NCBI GenBank assembly: GCA_040080215.1
Contig: JBEBIT010000033.1
Span: 1-35,674, forward strand
Source: CAIUGU01 sp040080215
GTDB lineage: Bacteria > Pseudomonadota > Gammaproteobacteria > Steroidobacterales > Steroidobacteraceae
Direction of reading: 5' to 3'
Length of the DNA stretch: 35,674 nt
Within the stretch, counting starts at the first letter, position 1. The number at the start of each line of letters is the position of its first letter. Under the pieces are notes generated by a model. The model was not told where the DNA came from. It was given only the letters and a program-made list of their open reading frames with translations, and did not search any database. Shown piece after piece: positions 1 to 7,504 of this stretch. Both the position numbers and the translations under genes were made by a program.

Positions 1-47
1 GCCCTCTCAAGGCTTAAACCGGGGTTCGAATCCCCGTGGGAGCGCCA
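1..47 (+). tRNA. tRNA-Glu (CTC anticodon), 3' part only
   Basis: The window opens inside a tRNA gene. Positions 1-3 (gcc) pair with 11-13 (ggc) as the inner part of the anticodon stem. The 7-base loop is at 4-10, with anticodon CTC at 6-8. A 4-base variable loop follows, then a T-arm with loop TTCGAAT between CGGGG and CCCCG. The acceptor strand TGGGAGC, discriminator G and encoded CCA end the gene at 47. The 4-base variable loop and G discriminator match bacterial tRNA-Glu. The 5' half lies outside the window. No integrase or att duplication is visible beside it. Confidence 0.93.
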
Positions 48-104
48 TTTCCCGGATGGCGCGCGAGTAACCGGATGTAATCGACGGCGGGCGCTCGAGA
101 ACAC

Positions 105-124
105 ATCTAATCAACAGGTTAGAT
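105..124. promoter_or_regulatory. Inverted repeat upstream of the lysR gene
   Basis: ATCTAA (105-110) and TTAGAT (119-124) are perfect 6-base arms around an 8-base spacer, 48 bases before the lysR start. LysR-type proteins often bind interrupted dyads in their own promoter region, so this could be an autoregulatory site. That is inference from position and symmetry only. Confidence 0.3.
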
Positions 125-171
125 CCGAGCCTGGATCCGCTCGACTGCCACTTCGCACCTGCGCGGCCAAC

Positions 172-1173
172 ATGACCGACATCAGCCTGCGCGGCCTCGA
201 TCTCAATCTGCTGCTGACGCTGCACGTCCTGATCGAGGAGCGGCAGGTGAGCCGTGCCGCCTCCCGGCTTGGGCTGACGCAGCCCGCCGTCAGTCACGCC
301 CTCGGAAGATTGCGCGAACAGTTCGGCGATCCGCTTCTCGTCCGGCGCGGCAAGGAGATGGTGCTCACGCCCCGGGCCCTGGATCTTGCGGGCCCCCTGC
401 GCCAGGTCCTGTCCTCCATCCAGGAAATGACAGGGCCGGCGGGCTTCGATCCGCGCAAGGCGCGGGGAACCCTGCGCATCGCAACGACCGACTACGGCCT
501 CGCCATCGTCCTCCCCCATGTCCTGTCCGAGCTGGCGCAAGCGGCACCGCAGCTGTCGATTGCCTACAGCGACCTTTCCGAGGAGATGTTCGGGCAGTTG
601 AAGAACGGATTTCTCGACATCGCCCTGACCGGGCAGGCCTCCTATCGCGACATGCAGTCGGAACCGCTGTTCACCGAACGCTTCGTGCTGGTGACACGGG
701 CCGACCATCCGCTGGTAGGCAGGCCCATGACCGTCGAGGATTTCGTTGCCTGGCCGCACGTGATGATCGATGTCGTGCATTCACGCCTGCATGACATCGA
801 CGCGCGACTCGAGCGCATGAACAAGCGCCGCCACATCGCGCTGCGCATGCCGCATTTCCATGCCGCCGCGTTCTTTGCGCAGAAGAGTGACCTGATCGTC
901 CCCGTGCTGGAGCGGGTCGCGCTCCTGTACGTGAAATCACTCGGCCTTGCGATCCACCAGCCGCCGCCCGAACTGGATCTCGGCCGCTTCGACTACGTGC
1001 AGCTGTGGCACGAACGGCGCAACAACGATCCCCTGCATCGCTGGGTGCGCAAGCTGATCAACAACGTCGGTGCGCGCATCCGTGAACAACCCATTCCCGT
1101 GGATTCGCCCCGACACAAGCGTCGCGCCGTTCCGCGGCATTCTTCCGGCAGGAAGCCGGCGAAGAAGCGCTGA
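172..1173 (+). CDS. LysR-family transcriptional regulator
   Basis: A 333-residue DNA-binding regulator. The N-terminal winged helix-turn-helix is clear: LDLNLLLTLHVLIEE is followed by the recognition region around residues 26-58 (RAASRLGLTQPAVSHALGRLR). The type 2 periplasmic-binding-like effector domain runs from about 95 to 300. The C-terminus is an Arg/Lys-rich tail longer than usual for the family. The ATG at 172 has no strong ribosome-binding site, but the methionine sits where family members start. The gene is convergent with, and 6 bases from the end of, the wrbA-monooxygenase unit (1180-3537). That is unlike the usual divergent LysR arrangement, so regulating those genes is plausible but not shown. 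The effector cannot be read from sequence. Confidence 0.92.
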   Translation: MTDISLRGLDLNLLLTLHVLIEERQVSRAASRLGLTQPAVSHALGRLREQFGDPLLVRRGKEMVLTPRALDLAGPLRQVLSSIQEMTGPAGFDPRKARGTLRIATTDYGLAIVLPHVLSELAQAAPQLSIAYSDLSEEMFGQLKNGFLDIALTGQASYRDMQSEPLFTERFVLVTRADHPLVGRPMTVEDFVAWPHVMIDVVHSRLHDIDARLERMNKRRHIALRMPHFHAAAFFAQKSDLIVPVLERVALLYVKSLGLAIHQPPPELDLGRFDYVQLWHERRNNDPLHRWVRKLINNVGARIREQPIPVDSPRHKRRAVPRHSSGRKPAKKR

Positions 1174-1179
1174 CGGGCC

Positions 1180-1806
1180 TCAGCCTAACGGTCGACTCAC
1201 GCGCCTTGCGATGTCGGCCACATGCATACCCTGGAAGCGTGCAATGGCGAGTTCGTTCTCGCTCGGCTGCCGGCTGCCATCACCGCGCGTCAGCGTAGAG
1301 GCGCCGTAGGGACTGCCCCCGCTGATCTCGTCCATGTTGAGCAGGCGCTGCTCGATGTACGGCACGCCCACGATGATCATGCCGTGATGGATCAGCGTGT
1401 GATGGAAGCTCGTGATCGTGGTCTCCTGCCCGCCGTGCTGCGTGGCGGTGCTCGTGAAGACGCTGCCGACCTTGCCAACCAGTCCGCCGTTCACCCACAA
1501 GGGCCCGGTCTGGTCGAGGAAGTTGCGCATCTGCGCACACATGTTGCCGAAGCGGGTGGGCGTCCCGAAGATGATGGCGTCGGCATTCGCCAGTTTCGCC
1601 GGCTCGGCAATCGGCACGTGCGCAAACGCCTTCCGCGTCTCGCGTGCTCCGCTCAGCAACAGCACATCGTCCGGAATCAGCTCCGCCACCTGCAGCAAAG
1701 TGACCTCGGTGTCTTCAATCTCGCGGGCACCGGCTGCAACCGCCTCGGCCATTTTGTACATGTGTCCGTACATGCTGTAGAACACGACCTGGATCCGGGT
1801 TGGCAT
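1180..1806 (-). CDS. wrbA: WrbA-type NAD(P)H:quinone oxidoreductase (first copy)
   Basis: A 208-residue flavodoxin-fold protein. WrbA enzymes bind FMN and reduce quinones by two electrons in the cytoplasm, avoiding semiquinones. The N-terminal FMN phosphate loop (FYSMYGHMYKM) is present, as are the family signatures GTPTRFGNMCAQMRNFLDQTG, split here by one substitution from the consensus, and TATQHGGQE, and a GGSPYGASTL segment near the C-terminus. Length fits the family (about 200). The ATG at 1806 has an AGGAGA ribosome-binding site. It lies 33 bases downstream of the FAD monooxygenase and is probably co-transcribed with it. It could then recycle quinones made by that hydroxylase, or supply protection from them. 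It is clearly diverged from the second copy at 3717-4319. Confidence 0.9.
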   Translation of the reverse strand: MPTRIQVVFYSMYGHMYKMAEAVAAGAREIEDTEVTLLQVAELIPDDVLLLSGARETRKAFAHVPIAEPAKLANADAIIFGTPTRFGNMCAQMRNFLDQTGPLWVNGGLVGKVGSVFTSTATQHGGQETTITSFHHTLIHHGMIIVGVPYIEQRLLNMDEISGGSPYGASTLTRGDGSRQPSENELAIARFQGMHVADIARRVSRPLG

Positions 1807-1839
1807 GCGGCGTCTCCTGATGTTCGTTATGCGGTGAGT

Positions 1840-3537
1840 TCACTGTCCGGCGCGGCACAGAAGGCGACTCAATGCTTCCGTCAGCGTCTGGCCCGCCGCG
1901 TCGGAATGGCTCTTCATTCGCCAGCCGACATAGCCATCGGGCCTGACAAGGACGGCACCTGAAGGCGAGATGCCATACGCAGCAGGAAATGGCTGCGTAA
2001 ACAGCGTCGCGACCGTACGCCGATGCGGCGGCAAGTCGAGCAGGTCACCCTGTGATCCGGGCTTCCCGACCACGTGGACCTGCAGGTCCATGCCAAGCCT
2101 GGCCGCGGCTGCCTTTGCTACCGCCACCCACGCCTCGCCTGCATGCCCTGCCATCAGCACGAACCCTTTGCAGTACAGGTCGAGCGACGAGATGACCTGG
2201 CCCTGGCGACGCAGCTCCACATGGGGCGCGCGGGTGCCGGGCCGCGCAAACGACTTGCGTGGATCGATGTCGAGCTTGCCGTCGTCCGTCTCGTCGGCAT
2301 CCGCGATGACGGCAAGCGATCGATAGCGATTGAACTCGACGTGCATGTCCGGCACCTGCGGATGCATGCCTTCGGTGCCGAGATCCGGATCGGAGCGGGT
2401 CACGTAACGCTGATACGCCTGCTCCATCGCGAGTACCCCTGCCGGCTGGCGCTCCTGGTCGTACGCGTCCATCAATTCCCTGCCGGCTTCGCCTCTCGTG
2501 ACGCACGCCAGCTTCCACGCAATGTTGTGTGCGTCCTGGATACCGGTGTTGCCGTTGAAGCCACCCGTGGGCGGCATGTGGTGCGCAGCGTCACCTGCGA
2601 TGAAGACACGCCCGCTCTGGTACCGCTCGGCGGCCCGACACACGGCCACCCAGCTCGCCACATCCTCTACTTTCACGTCGAGATCGGGCTCTCCCACCGC
2701 ATCGCGCACCAACTGCGCCGCCTTCTCGGGAGACATGTCACCGGCGGCATTGCGCGCCGCCGGATCGCGGATGTCGCCGACGGTGAACACGACCAGGAAG
2801 CCGCCGAGCCCGGTCTTCTCCAGGCGGAAGAATCCGCGCACCTGCGGATTGTTCACGTAGATGACGCCGAGGTTGCGGCCGCGCAGCGCACGCGAACAAT
2901 CCGCGCGGAAATAGATGGTGATGCTGTTGGACATGACCGGATGACCGACCATCCGGATACCCAGCTTCTCGCGCACCGGACTGCGGTTGCCGTCGCAGGC
3001 CACCATGAACTGCGCACGGATCCTCGACTCCTTGAGCGTATCGATGTTGCGCACCGTTGCAGTCACGCCGGCCTCATCCTGCTCGAATGACACGAGTTCG
3101 GTGCTGTACTCGATGCGCGAACCGAGTTCGAGGGCGCGATCCTTGATGAGGGGCTCAAGTACCTGCTGCGGCATGAAGAGCCGGCGCACGGGACTCACGT
3201 CCTCGACGCCCTGGTTGATGTCCGGGATGTAGTTCGCGATCTCGCGACCGGCAAGCGTTTCAACGGCATTCAACCCGCCGTTGGGATCGTAGAGCTCGTG
3301 CGCAGCCTTGATGACCTTGTGATCGATGCCGGCGGCCCGCATCAGCTCGATCGTCCGCAACTGGAAGTAGCCTGCGCGGGGATGGATGGCGGTGCCGCGG
3401 TGTTTCTCGACCGAGAGGCAGGGCACGCCGTGGGTGCCGAGGAACATGGAGGTAGCGAGTCCGACGAGACTGCCGCCGATGATCAGGACAGGGACTTCGC
3501 GGACTTCATCGTGCCGGTCGACCGAACTGCTTGCCAT
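1840..3537 (-). CDS. FAD-dependent aromatic monooxygenase (PheA/TfdB family)
   Basis: A 565-residue group A flavoprotein hydroxylase. Family members insert one oxygen atom into phenolic or polycyclic aromatic substrates using NAD(P)H. The FAD ADP-binding motif is at about residues 17-30 (VLIIGGSLVGLATSMF), the DG motif at 182-183 (CDGNRSPVRE), and the flavin ribityl motif at 315-323 (GDAAHHMPP) followed by TGGFNGNTGIQDAHNIAWKL. The last 150 residues fit the thioredoxin-like C-terminal domain of phenol hydroxylase relatives. The ATG at 3537 has an AAGGA site 9 bases upstream. The substrate is not predictable. Related enzymes act on chlorophenols, resorcinols and anthracycline-type polyketides. 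It is first in a unit with wrbA (1180-1806), and a perfect dyad lies in its promoter region (3623-3637). Confidence 0.9.
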   Translation of the reverse strand: MASSSVDRHDEVREVPVLIIGGSLVGLATSMFLGTHGVPCLSVEKHRGTAIHPRAGYFQLRTIELMRAAGIDHKVIKAAHELYDPNGGLNAVETLAGREIANYIPDINQGVEDVSPVRRLFMPQQVLEPLIKDRALELGSRIEYSTELVSFEQDEAGVTATVRNIDTLKESRIRAQFMVACDGNRSPVREKLGIRMVGHPVMSNSITIYFRADCSRALRGRNLGVIYVNNPQVRGFFRLEKTGLGGFLVVFTVGDIRDPAARNAAGDMSPEKAAQLVRDAVGEPDLDVKVEDVASWVAVCRAAERYQSGRVFIAGDAAHHMPPTGGFNGNTGIQDAHNIAWKLACVTRGEAGRELMDAYDQERQPAGVLAMEQAYQRYVTRSDPDLGTEGMHPQVPDMHVEFNRYRSLAVIADADETDDGKLDIDPRKSFARPGTRAPHVELRRQGQVISSLDLYCKGFVLMAGHAGEAWVAVAKAAAARLGMDLQVHVVGKPGSQGDLLDLPPHRRTVATLFTQPFPAAYGISPSGAVLVRPDGYVGWRMKSHSDAAGQTLTEALSRLLCRAGQ

Positions 3538-3622
3538 GGTGAGGGTTCCTTGCAGCGGGCATGGGAAATCAGTGCGGCAGAGAGTCTAGGAAGGCAGCGC
3601 GCGAAAATAAAATGCATATCCC

Positions 3623-3637
3623 TCATGGACTCCATGA
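3623..3637. promoter_or_regulatory. 15-base perfect dyad upstream of the monooxygenase
   Basis: TCATGGA and TCCATGA flank a single central base, 86 bases upstream of the monooxygenase start. Just downstream, in the minus-strand direction, is an AT-rich tract (about 3604-3620) that could hold a -10 element. Position and symmetry suggest an operator. The LysR protein encoded at 172-1173 is one possible ligand. Confidence 0.4.
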
Positions 3638-3661
3638 ATGGTATTGATGGGCATAGACCCC

Positions 3662-3689
3662 AAAAAAAAGAGCGGCCCGAAGGCCGCTC
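3662..3689 (-). terminator. Intrinsic terminator after the second wrbA
   Basis: Read on the minus strand, GAGCGGCC, a TTCG tetraloop and GGCCGCTC form an 8-bp GC-rich stem. It is followed directly by eight T residues (plus-strand A tract 3662-3669). This is a textbook Rho-independent terminator, 28 bases past the stop of the wrbA gene at 3717. It separates that gene from the monooxygenase unit. Confidence 0.93.
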
Positions 3690-3716
3690 CTTTCATCTGC
3701 CCGGTTGCGGGAAGAA

Positions 3717-4319
3717 TCAGCCGGCGAGCTTCGACGCGATGGTCGCGACGTGCCGGCCCTGGAACTTGGCAAGCTCCAGTTCGTTGGCGCTGGGCTGACG
3801 GCTGCCGTCGCCGCCTGCAATCGTCGACGCGCCGTAAGGCGAACCGCCGGTGATTTCATCAATGCGGGTTTGGCCGGCCGCCGAATAAGGGAGACCGACG
3901 ATCACCATGCCGTGATGGAGCAGCGTCGTATGGAACGACAGGATCGTGCTCTCCTGGCCGCCATGCTGGGTTGCCGACGAGGCAAACACGCTGCCGACCT
4001 TGCCGATCAGCGCGCCCTTGGCCCAGAGGCCGCCCGTCTGGTCGAGGAAGTTGCGCATGGCAGCGGCCATCATGCCAAAGCGCGTCGGCGCGCCGAAGAT
4101 CACGGCGTCATAGTTGGCGAGCTCGTCGGGCGTCGCGATCGGTGCGGCCTGGTCGAGCTTGAAATGATTGGCCTTGGCAATCGCTTCGGGCACCACTTCA
4201 GCGACGCGCTTGACGGTCACTTCAGCACCCGCGACTTCACGCGCACCCGCGGCAACCGCGCCTGCCATCGTCTCGAGGTGGCCATAGCTCGAGTAGTACA
4301 GAACCAGGATCTTCGCCAT
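3717..4319 (-). CDS. wrbA: WrbA-type NAD(P)H:quinone oxidoreductase (second copy)
   Basis: A 200-residue flavodoxin-fold quinone reductase of the usual WrbA length. The FMN loop is YYSSYGHLETM near the N-terminus. GAPTRFGMMAAAMRNFLDQTG (one residue beyond a quotable core) and SATQHGGQES follow, with GGSPYGASTI towards the end. The open frame extends 18 codons further upstream, but the ATG at 4319 is preferred because AAGGAG lies 8 bases before it and MAKILVLYYSS is the conserved family N-terminus. It is transcribed alone: a strong terminator follows it and the small gene at 4510 is divergent. It resembles the canonical stress-linked WrbA more than the copy at 1180-1806 does. Confidence 0.94.
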   Translation of the reverse strand: MAKILVLYYSSYGHLETMAGAVAAGAREVAGAEVTVKRVAEVVPEAIAKANHFKLDQAAPIATPDELANYDAVIFGAPTRFGMMAAAMRNFLDQTGGLWAKGALIGKVGSVFASSATQHGGQESTILSFHTTLLHHGMVIVGLPYSAAGQTRIDEITGGSPYGASTIAGGDGSRQPSANELELAKFQGRHVATIASKLAG

Positions 4320-4430
4320 TGATTGTCTCCTTGTTATGAATGGCGCTTGGGGTCGCCACACTGGGGCGCGCACGATATCACGGCTTAAGTGACACCTCTC
4401 ACAGATCCCGAGTCCACAGATTGCTGCATC

Positions 4431-4472
4431 GCACTATCGCAGTGCACTATTGCACCCGTGCCGCTGGGCACG
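4431..4472. promoter_or_regulatory. Repeats and dyad upstream of the 24-residue ORF
   Basis: GCACTATCGCA (4431-4441) is repeated as GCACTATTGCA (4444-4454) with a 13-base period. The second copy lies inside a dyad, GTGCA-CTAT-TGCAC (4442-4455). A hairpin, CGTGCC-GCTG-GGCACG, follows at 4457-4472. All sit in the divergent region between the second wrbA and the microprotein ORF. The dyad half-sites are the same as those at 5287-5301 in front of purU, suggesting one regulator for both. Confidence 0.4.
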
Positions 4473-4509
4473 CCCACTTAACTCATTGCTTTAAATAAGG
4501 ATCCCTGCA

Positions 4510-4584
4510 ATGGAACTCGTCTACATCGCCTTCTTTGGTTCGCTGGTCCTGATTGCCGCCATGGTTGTCAAAGGCGACATCTGA
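4510..4584 (+). CDS. Candidate single-pass membrane microprotein, 24 residues
   Basis: A short frame from ATG 4510 to TGA 4582-4584 encodes 24 residues, starting MELVYIAFFGSLVLIAAM and ending in KGDI. Nearly the whole length is one hydrophobic helix with an acidic residue at position 2 and a charged C-terminus. An AAGGA site lies 8 bases before the ATG, which is good support for translation. It has its own upstream region with repeats (4431-4472) and converges on the XRE-cupin regulator. I do not recognise a family. Size and topology resemble accessory subunits of membrane complexes such as CydX or KdpF, but sequence identity to those is not evident. Confidence 0.5.
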   Translation: MELVYIAFFGSLVLIAAMVVKGDI

Positions 4585-4604
4585 GTCCGCAGTTCAAGGA
4601 CGCC

Positions 4605-5264
4605 CTAGCCGTCCTCGTCTCCGTAGAGAATCACGGACAGGAAACGGATCGGCAATTTCATCAGCCGCTCCGGTCCGTGGGGCACCCCGCCCGGAAAGGT
4701 CAACGCATCGCCCGGCTCGAGCACATAGGTCTGGCTCCCGTGGCGATATTCGATCTGTCCCTCGAGCATGTAGATGAACTCCGTCCCCGGATGTTCGAAC
4801 GTCGGAAAAACCTCAGCCGCATCTTCCATTGAGATCAGGAACGGCTCGAAGCGTTTCTTCGGGCCCTGGTCGTAGGCCAGCAGATGATACGTATGGCCTT
4901 TGCTCGTGCCACGCCGCACGACTTCCATGCCCTCCCCCTGCTTTACATGCAGCGCCTTGCCCTTCTGGTGGCCGAAGTTCCGGAAGAGCTGGCCAATTTC
5001 CACGCCTAGCGCCCGCGCCAGCCGGTTGAGAGAATCAAGGCTGGGACTGACCTGACCATTTTCTATCCGCGACAGCATGCCGTCCGAAATGCCGGCAAGG
5101 TGCGCGACGTCGGCGATGGTGAGCCGGTTCTTGGCTCGCAACTCACGGACCATCGTGCCCACATGGCGATCCAGGGCGGCGGTGTCGGTGTTCGCGGCTG
5201 CCTCCACGGGGGTTCGGACGACCTTTTTTCCTGCGGGTTCTCTGCTGGGTTTACGTCCTGGCAT
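4605..5264 (-). CDS. XRE-family regulator with C-terminal cupin sensor
   Basis: A 219-residue regulator. The helix-turn-helix spans about residues 36-92 (VRELRAKNRLTIADVAHLAG, then SDGMLSRIENGQVSPSLDSL). A cupin_2 barrel spans about 140-212, with HPGTEFIYMLEGQIEYRHGS and LEPGDALTFPGGVPHGP carrying the usual His/Glu metal-ligand pattern. The frame opens 19 codons earlier, but ATG 5264 has an AGAGGA site 7 bases upstream, so that start is used. The gene is divergent from purU with 62 bases between the starts, and a dyad (5287-5301) sits between them. This layout suggests it controls the purU-mgd-gmaS-mgs operon, perhaps sensing methylamine, N-methylglutamate or another small ligand through the cupin. 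That is inference. Confidence 0.9.
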   Translation of the reverse strand: MPGRKPSREPAGKKVVRTPVEAAANTDTAALDRHVGTMVRELRAKNRLTIADVAHLAGISDGMLSRIENGQVSPSLDSLNRLARALGVEIGQLFRNFGHQKGKALHVKQGEGMEVVRRGTSKGHTYHLLAYDQGPKKRFEPFLISMEDAAEVFPTFEHPGTEFIYMLEGQIEYRHGSQTYVLEPGDALTFPGGVPHGPERLMKLPIRFLSVILYGDEDG

Positions 5265-5286
5265 CTCGCGATCCTCTCCACCGGGT

Positions 5287-5301
5287 GTGCATAGCGTGCA
5301 C
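5287..5301. promoter_or_regulatory. Dyad GTGCA-N5-TGCAC between the XRE-cupin gene and purU
   Basis: GTGCA (5287-5291) and TGCAC (5297-5301) are perfect 5-base arms around TAGCG. They lie in the 62-base divergent promoter region, 25 bases before purU and 22 before the regulator start. This is a natural operator position for the XRE-cupin protein. The same half-sites recur with a 4-base spacer at 4442-4455. Confidence 0.5.
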
Positions 5302-5326
5302 CCTTGTTGACTGATACGCAATAAAC

Positions 5327-6235
5327 ATGCATCTTACGAAACAAGATTCCTCAGGCTCGTCTACCGGCGTGACCCCCGAACAGACCTACACCCTCACCGT
5401 CTCGTGCCCTGACCGGGTCGGCATCGTTGCCGCCGTCAGCACGTACCTGGCGGGCAAAGGCGGCTGGATCACCGAAGCGAACCACCATTCGGACACGACC
5501 ACGGGCCGCTTCTTCATGCGCAACGTGTTGCTCGCGCGCACGTTGAACGGCTCGCTGGAGTCCTTCCGCAACGACTTCGCGGAAATCGCGGCCCGCTACG
5601 AGATGGACTGGTCGGTCAGCGACTCTGCCGCCCGCAAGCGCGTCGTGCTGCTGGTGTCGAAGTTCGATCACTGCCTCGTGGACCTGCTGTACCGCTGGAA
5701 GGCAGGTGAACTCGAGTGCGACATCCCGTGCGTCATCTCGAATCACGAGGACCTGCGCTCGTACGTGGAATGGCACGGTATCCCTTATCACCACATTCCC
5801 GTCCCGGCGGACGCGGCAGCGAAGCAGGCCGCCTTCCGCCAGATCGAGCAGAAGTTCATCGAGATGCAGGGCCACGTGATGGTCCTCGCACGTTACATGC
5901 AGATTCTGCCCGCCGAACTGTGCGCGCGCTATCCGGGCCGCATCATCAACATCCACCACAGCTTCCTGCCTTCGTTCATCGGTGCACGTCCGTACCTGCA
6001 GGCATTCGAACGTGGCGTGAAGCTGATCGGCGCAACGAGTCATTACGTCACCACCGATCTCGACGCCGGCCCGATCATTGAACAGGACGTGGTGCGCATC
6101 GACCACGGCGATACCGAAGCCGACCTCGTCCGCTACGGTCGCGACATCGAGAAGGCCGTGTTGTCCCGGGCCCTGAAATACCACCTGGAAGACCGTGTGC
6201 TGCTGAACGGCAATCGCACCATCGTCTTCTATTGA
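5327..6235 (+). CDS. purU: Formyltetrahydrofolate deformylase
   Basis: A 302-residue enzyme that hydrolyses 10-formyl-THF to formate and THF. An N-terminal ACT domain covers about residues 20-95 (LTVSCPDRVGIVAAVSTYLA). A formyltransferase-fold catalytic domain follows from about 105. The catalytic Asn-His pair is in NIHHSFLPSF (N208, H210), and the Asp is D246 in LDAGPIIEQD. The ATG at 5327 has no clear ribosome-binding site, so the mRNA may be nearly leaderless or the start may be slightly internal. It heads the N-methylglutamate operon, 21 bases before mgdA. In methylamine users PurU lets C1 units entering as methylene-THF leave as formate while regenerating THF. No folD is present in the window. 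Confidence 0.95.
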   Translation: MHLTKQDSSGSSTGVTPEQTYTLTVSCPDRVGIVAAVSTYLAGKGGWITEANHHSDTTTGRFFMRNVLLARTLNGSLESFRNDFAEIAARYEMDWSVSDSAARKRVVLLVSKFDHCLVDLLYRWKAGELECDIPCVISNHEDLRSYVEWHGIPYHHIPVPADAAAKQAAFRQIEQKFIEMQGHVMVLARYMQILPAELCARYPGRIINIHHSFLPSFIGARPYLQAFERGVKLIGATSHYVTTDLDAGPIIEQDVVRIDHGDTEADLVRYGRDIEKAVLSRALKYHLEDRVLLNGNRTIVFY

Positions 6236-6256
6236 CGACCCCACCACAGGTACCTG

Positions 6257-7504
6257 ATGCCCTGGCGACTGCTGAAGTTTGCACTCAAGTCAAAACACCC
6301 CGAGCCGCGGATGTTCACCGCGCACTCGGAACTCAAGGAAAGTTATGACGCGGTGATCATCGGCGGCGGCGGGCACGGGCTGGCGGCCGCCTATTACCTG
6401 GCGCGCGACCACGGCCTCACCAACGTCGCCGTCATCGAGAAGGGCTATCTGGGCGGCGGCAACACCGCCCGCAACACGACCATCATCCGGTCGAACTACC
6501 TGACACCGGAAGGCGTGCGGTTCTACGACGAGAGCGTCCGCCTTTGGCAGGACCTCTCGGAGGACTTCGACCTCAACCTCTTCTACTCGACGCGCGGCCA
6601 TTACACGCTCGCGCACACGGACGCGGCGATGCGCACGATGCGCTGGCGCGCCGAGGTCAACAAGCACTTCGGTGTCAACAGCGAGCTCGTGGACGCCCAA
6701 TCCGTCCAGCAGGCGCTGCCGATGATGGACATCACCTGCGCGGGACATGCACCCATCCTCGGTGCGCTGTATCACGCACCCGGCGCCATCGCCCGTCACG
6801 ATGCAGTGGCGTGGGGCTATGGGCGGGGCGCGGACCGTCGCGGCATCGAGATCCATCAACAGACCGAAGTGCTGGGCATTGAAACCGACGCCAGTGGCTC
6901 GCGCGTCTCGGGCGTGCTCACCAACCGCGGCCGCATCTCAACGCGCAAGGTGCTGTGCGCAGTGGCGGGCTCGACCCCTCGCCTGCTGTCGATGCTCGGA
7001 CTCCGGTCGCCGATCTACATCCATCCGCTGCAGGCCATGGTGTCCGAGCCGATCAAGCCGTGGCTCGATCCCATCATCGTGTCGGGCTCGCTGCACGTCT
7101 ATGTGAGCCAGACCGCCCGGGGCGAACTCGTGATGGGCGCGTCGCTCGACCCGTACGAATTGCATTCCACGCGCTCGACACTCGATTTCACGGAGTCGCT
7201 CGCGGCGCACATGCTCGACATGTTCCCGTTCCTGTCGGACGTCAAGGTCGTTCGGCAGTGGGCCGGCATGGCCGACATGACACCCGACTTCGCGCCCATC
7301 ATGGGCATGACCCCGATCGAAGGCTTCTACCTGGATGCGGGTTGGGGCACGTGGGGCTTCAAGGCAACGCCCGTCTCCGGCAAGACTATGAGCTACACGC
7401 TCGCCAACGATCGTAACCATCCGTTGATCGAGGGCTTCTCGCTGGACCGCTTCAGTCGCTACGAGTTGACCGGCGAGAAAGGCGCCGCATCGGTAGGCCA
7501 CTGA
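6257..7504 (+). CDS. mgdA: N-methylglutamate dehydrogenase subunit A (SoxB-like flavoprotein)
   Basis: A 415-residue DAO-family FAD subunit homologous to the beta subunit of heterotetrameric sarcosine oxidase. The dinucleotide-binding motif is at 33-48 (VIIGGGGHGLAAAYYL), followed by the family signature GGGNTARNTTIIRSNYL. GLD and GWGTWGFKATPVSGK near the C-terminus fit the family. Sarcosine oxidase itself would be the default name. The gmaS and mgsABC genes directly downstream instead indicate the N-methylglutamate dehydrogenase form, which oxidises N-methylglutamate to glutamate and a C1 unit. The stop overlaps the next start by one base (TGATG), showing translational coupling with mgdB. 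Confidence 0.9.
   Translation: MPWRLLKFALKSKHPEPRMFTAHSELKESYDAVIIGGGGHGLAAAYYLARDHGLTNVAVIEKGYLGGGNTARNTTIIRSNYLTPEGVRFYDESVRLWQDLSEDFDLNLFYSTRGHYTLAHTDAAMRTMRWRAEVNKHFGVNSELVDAQSVQQALPMMDITCAGHAPILGALYHAPGAIARHDAVAWGYGRGADRRGIEIHQQTEVLGIETDASGSRVSGVLTNRGRISTRKVLCAVAGSTPRLLSMLGLRSPIYIHPLQAMVSEPIKPWLDPIIVSGSLHVYVSQTARGELVMGASLDPYELHSTRSTLDFTESLAAHMLDMFPFLSDVKVVRQWAGMADMTPDFAPIMGMTPIEGFYLDAGWGTWGFKATPVSGKTMSYTLANDRNHPLIEGFSLDRFSRYELTGEKGAASVGH

Noticed and set aside
1..47. tRNA 3' end as attachment site of an integrated element
   Set aside because: No integrase gene and no second copy of the tRNA end were found in the window.
7..780. 257-codon minus-strand ORF across the LysR gene
   Set aside because: It is antisense to a clear LysR protein, begins inside the helix-turn-helix and effector coding region, runs into the tRNA and has no recognisable domains. 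High-GC shadow frame.
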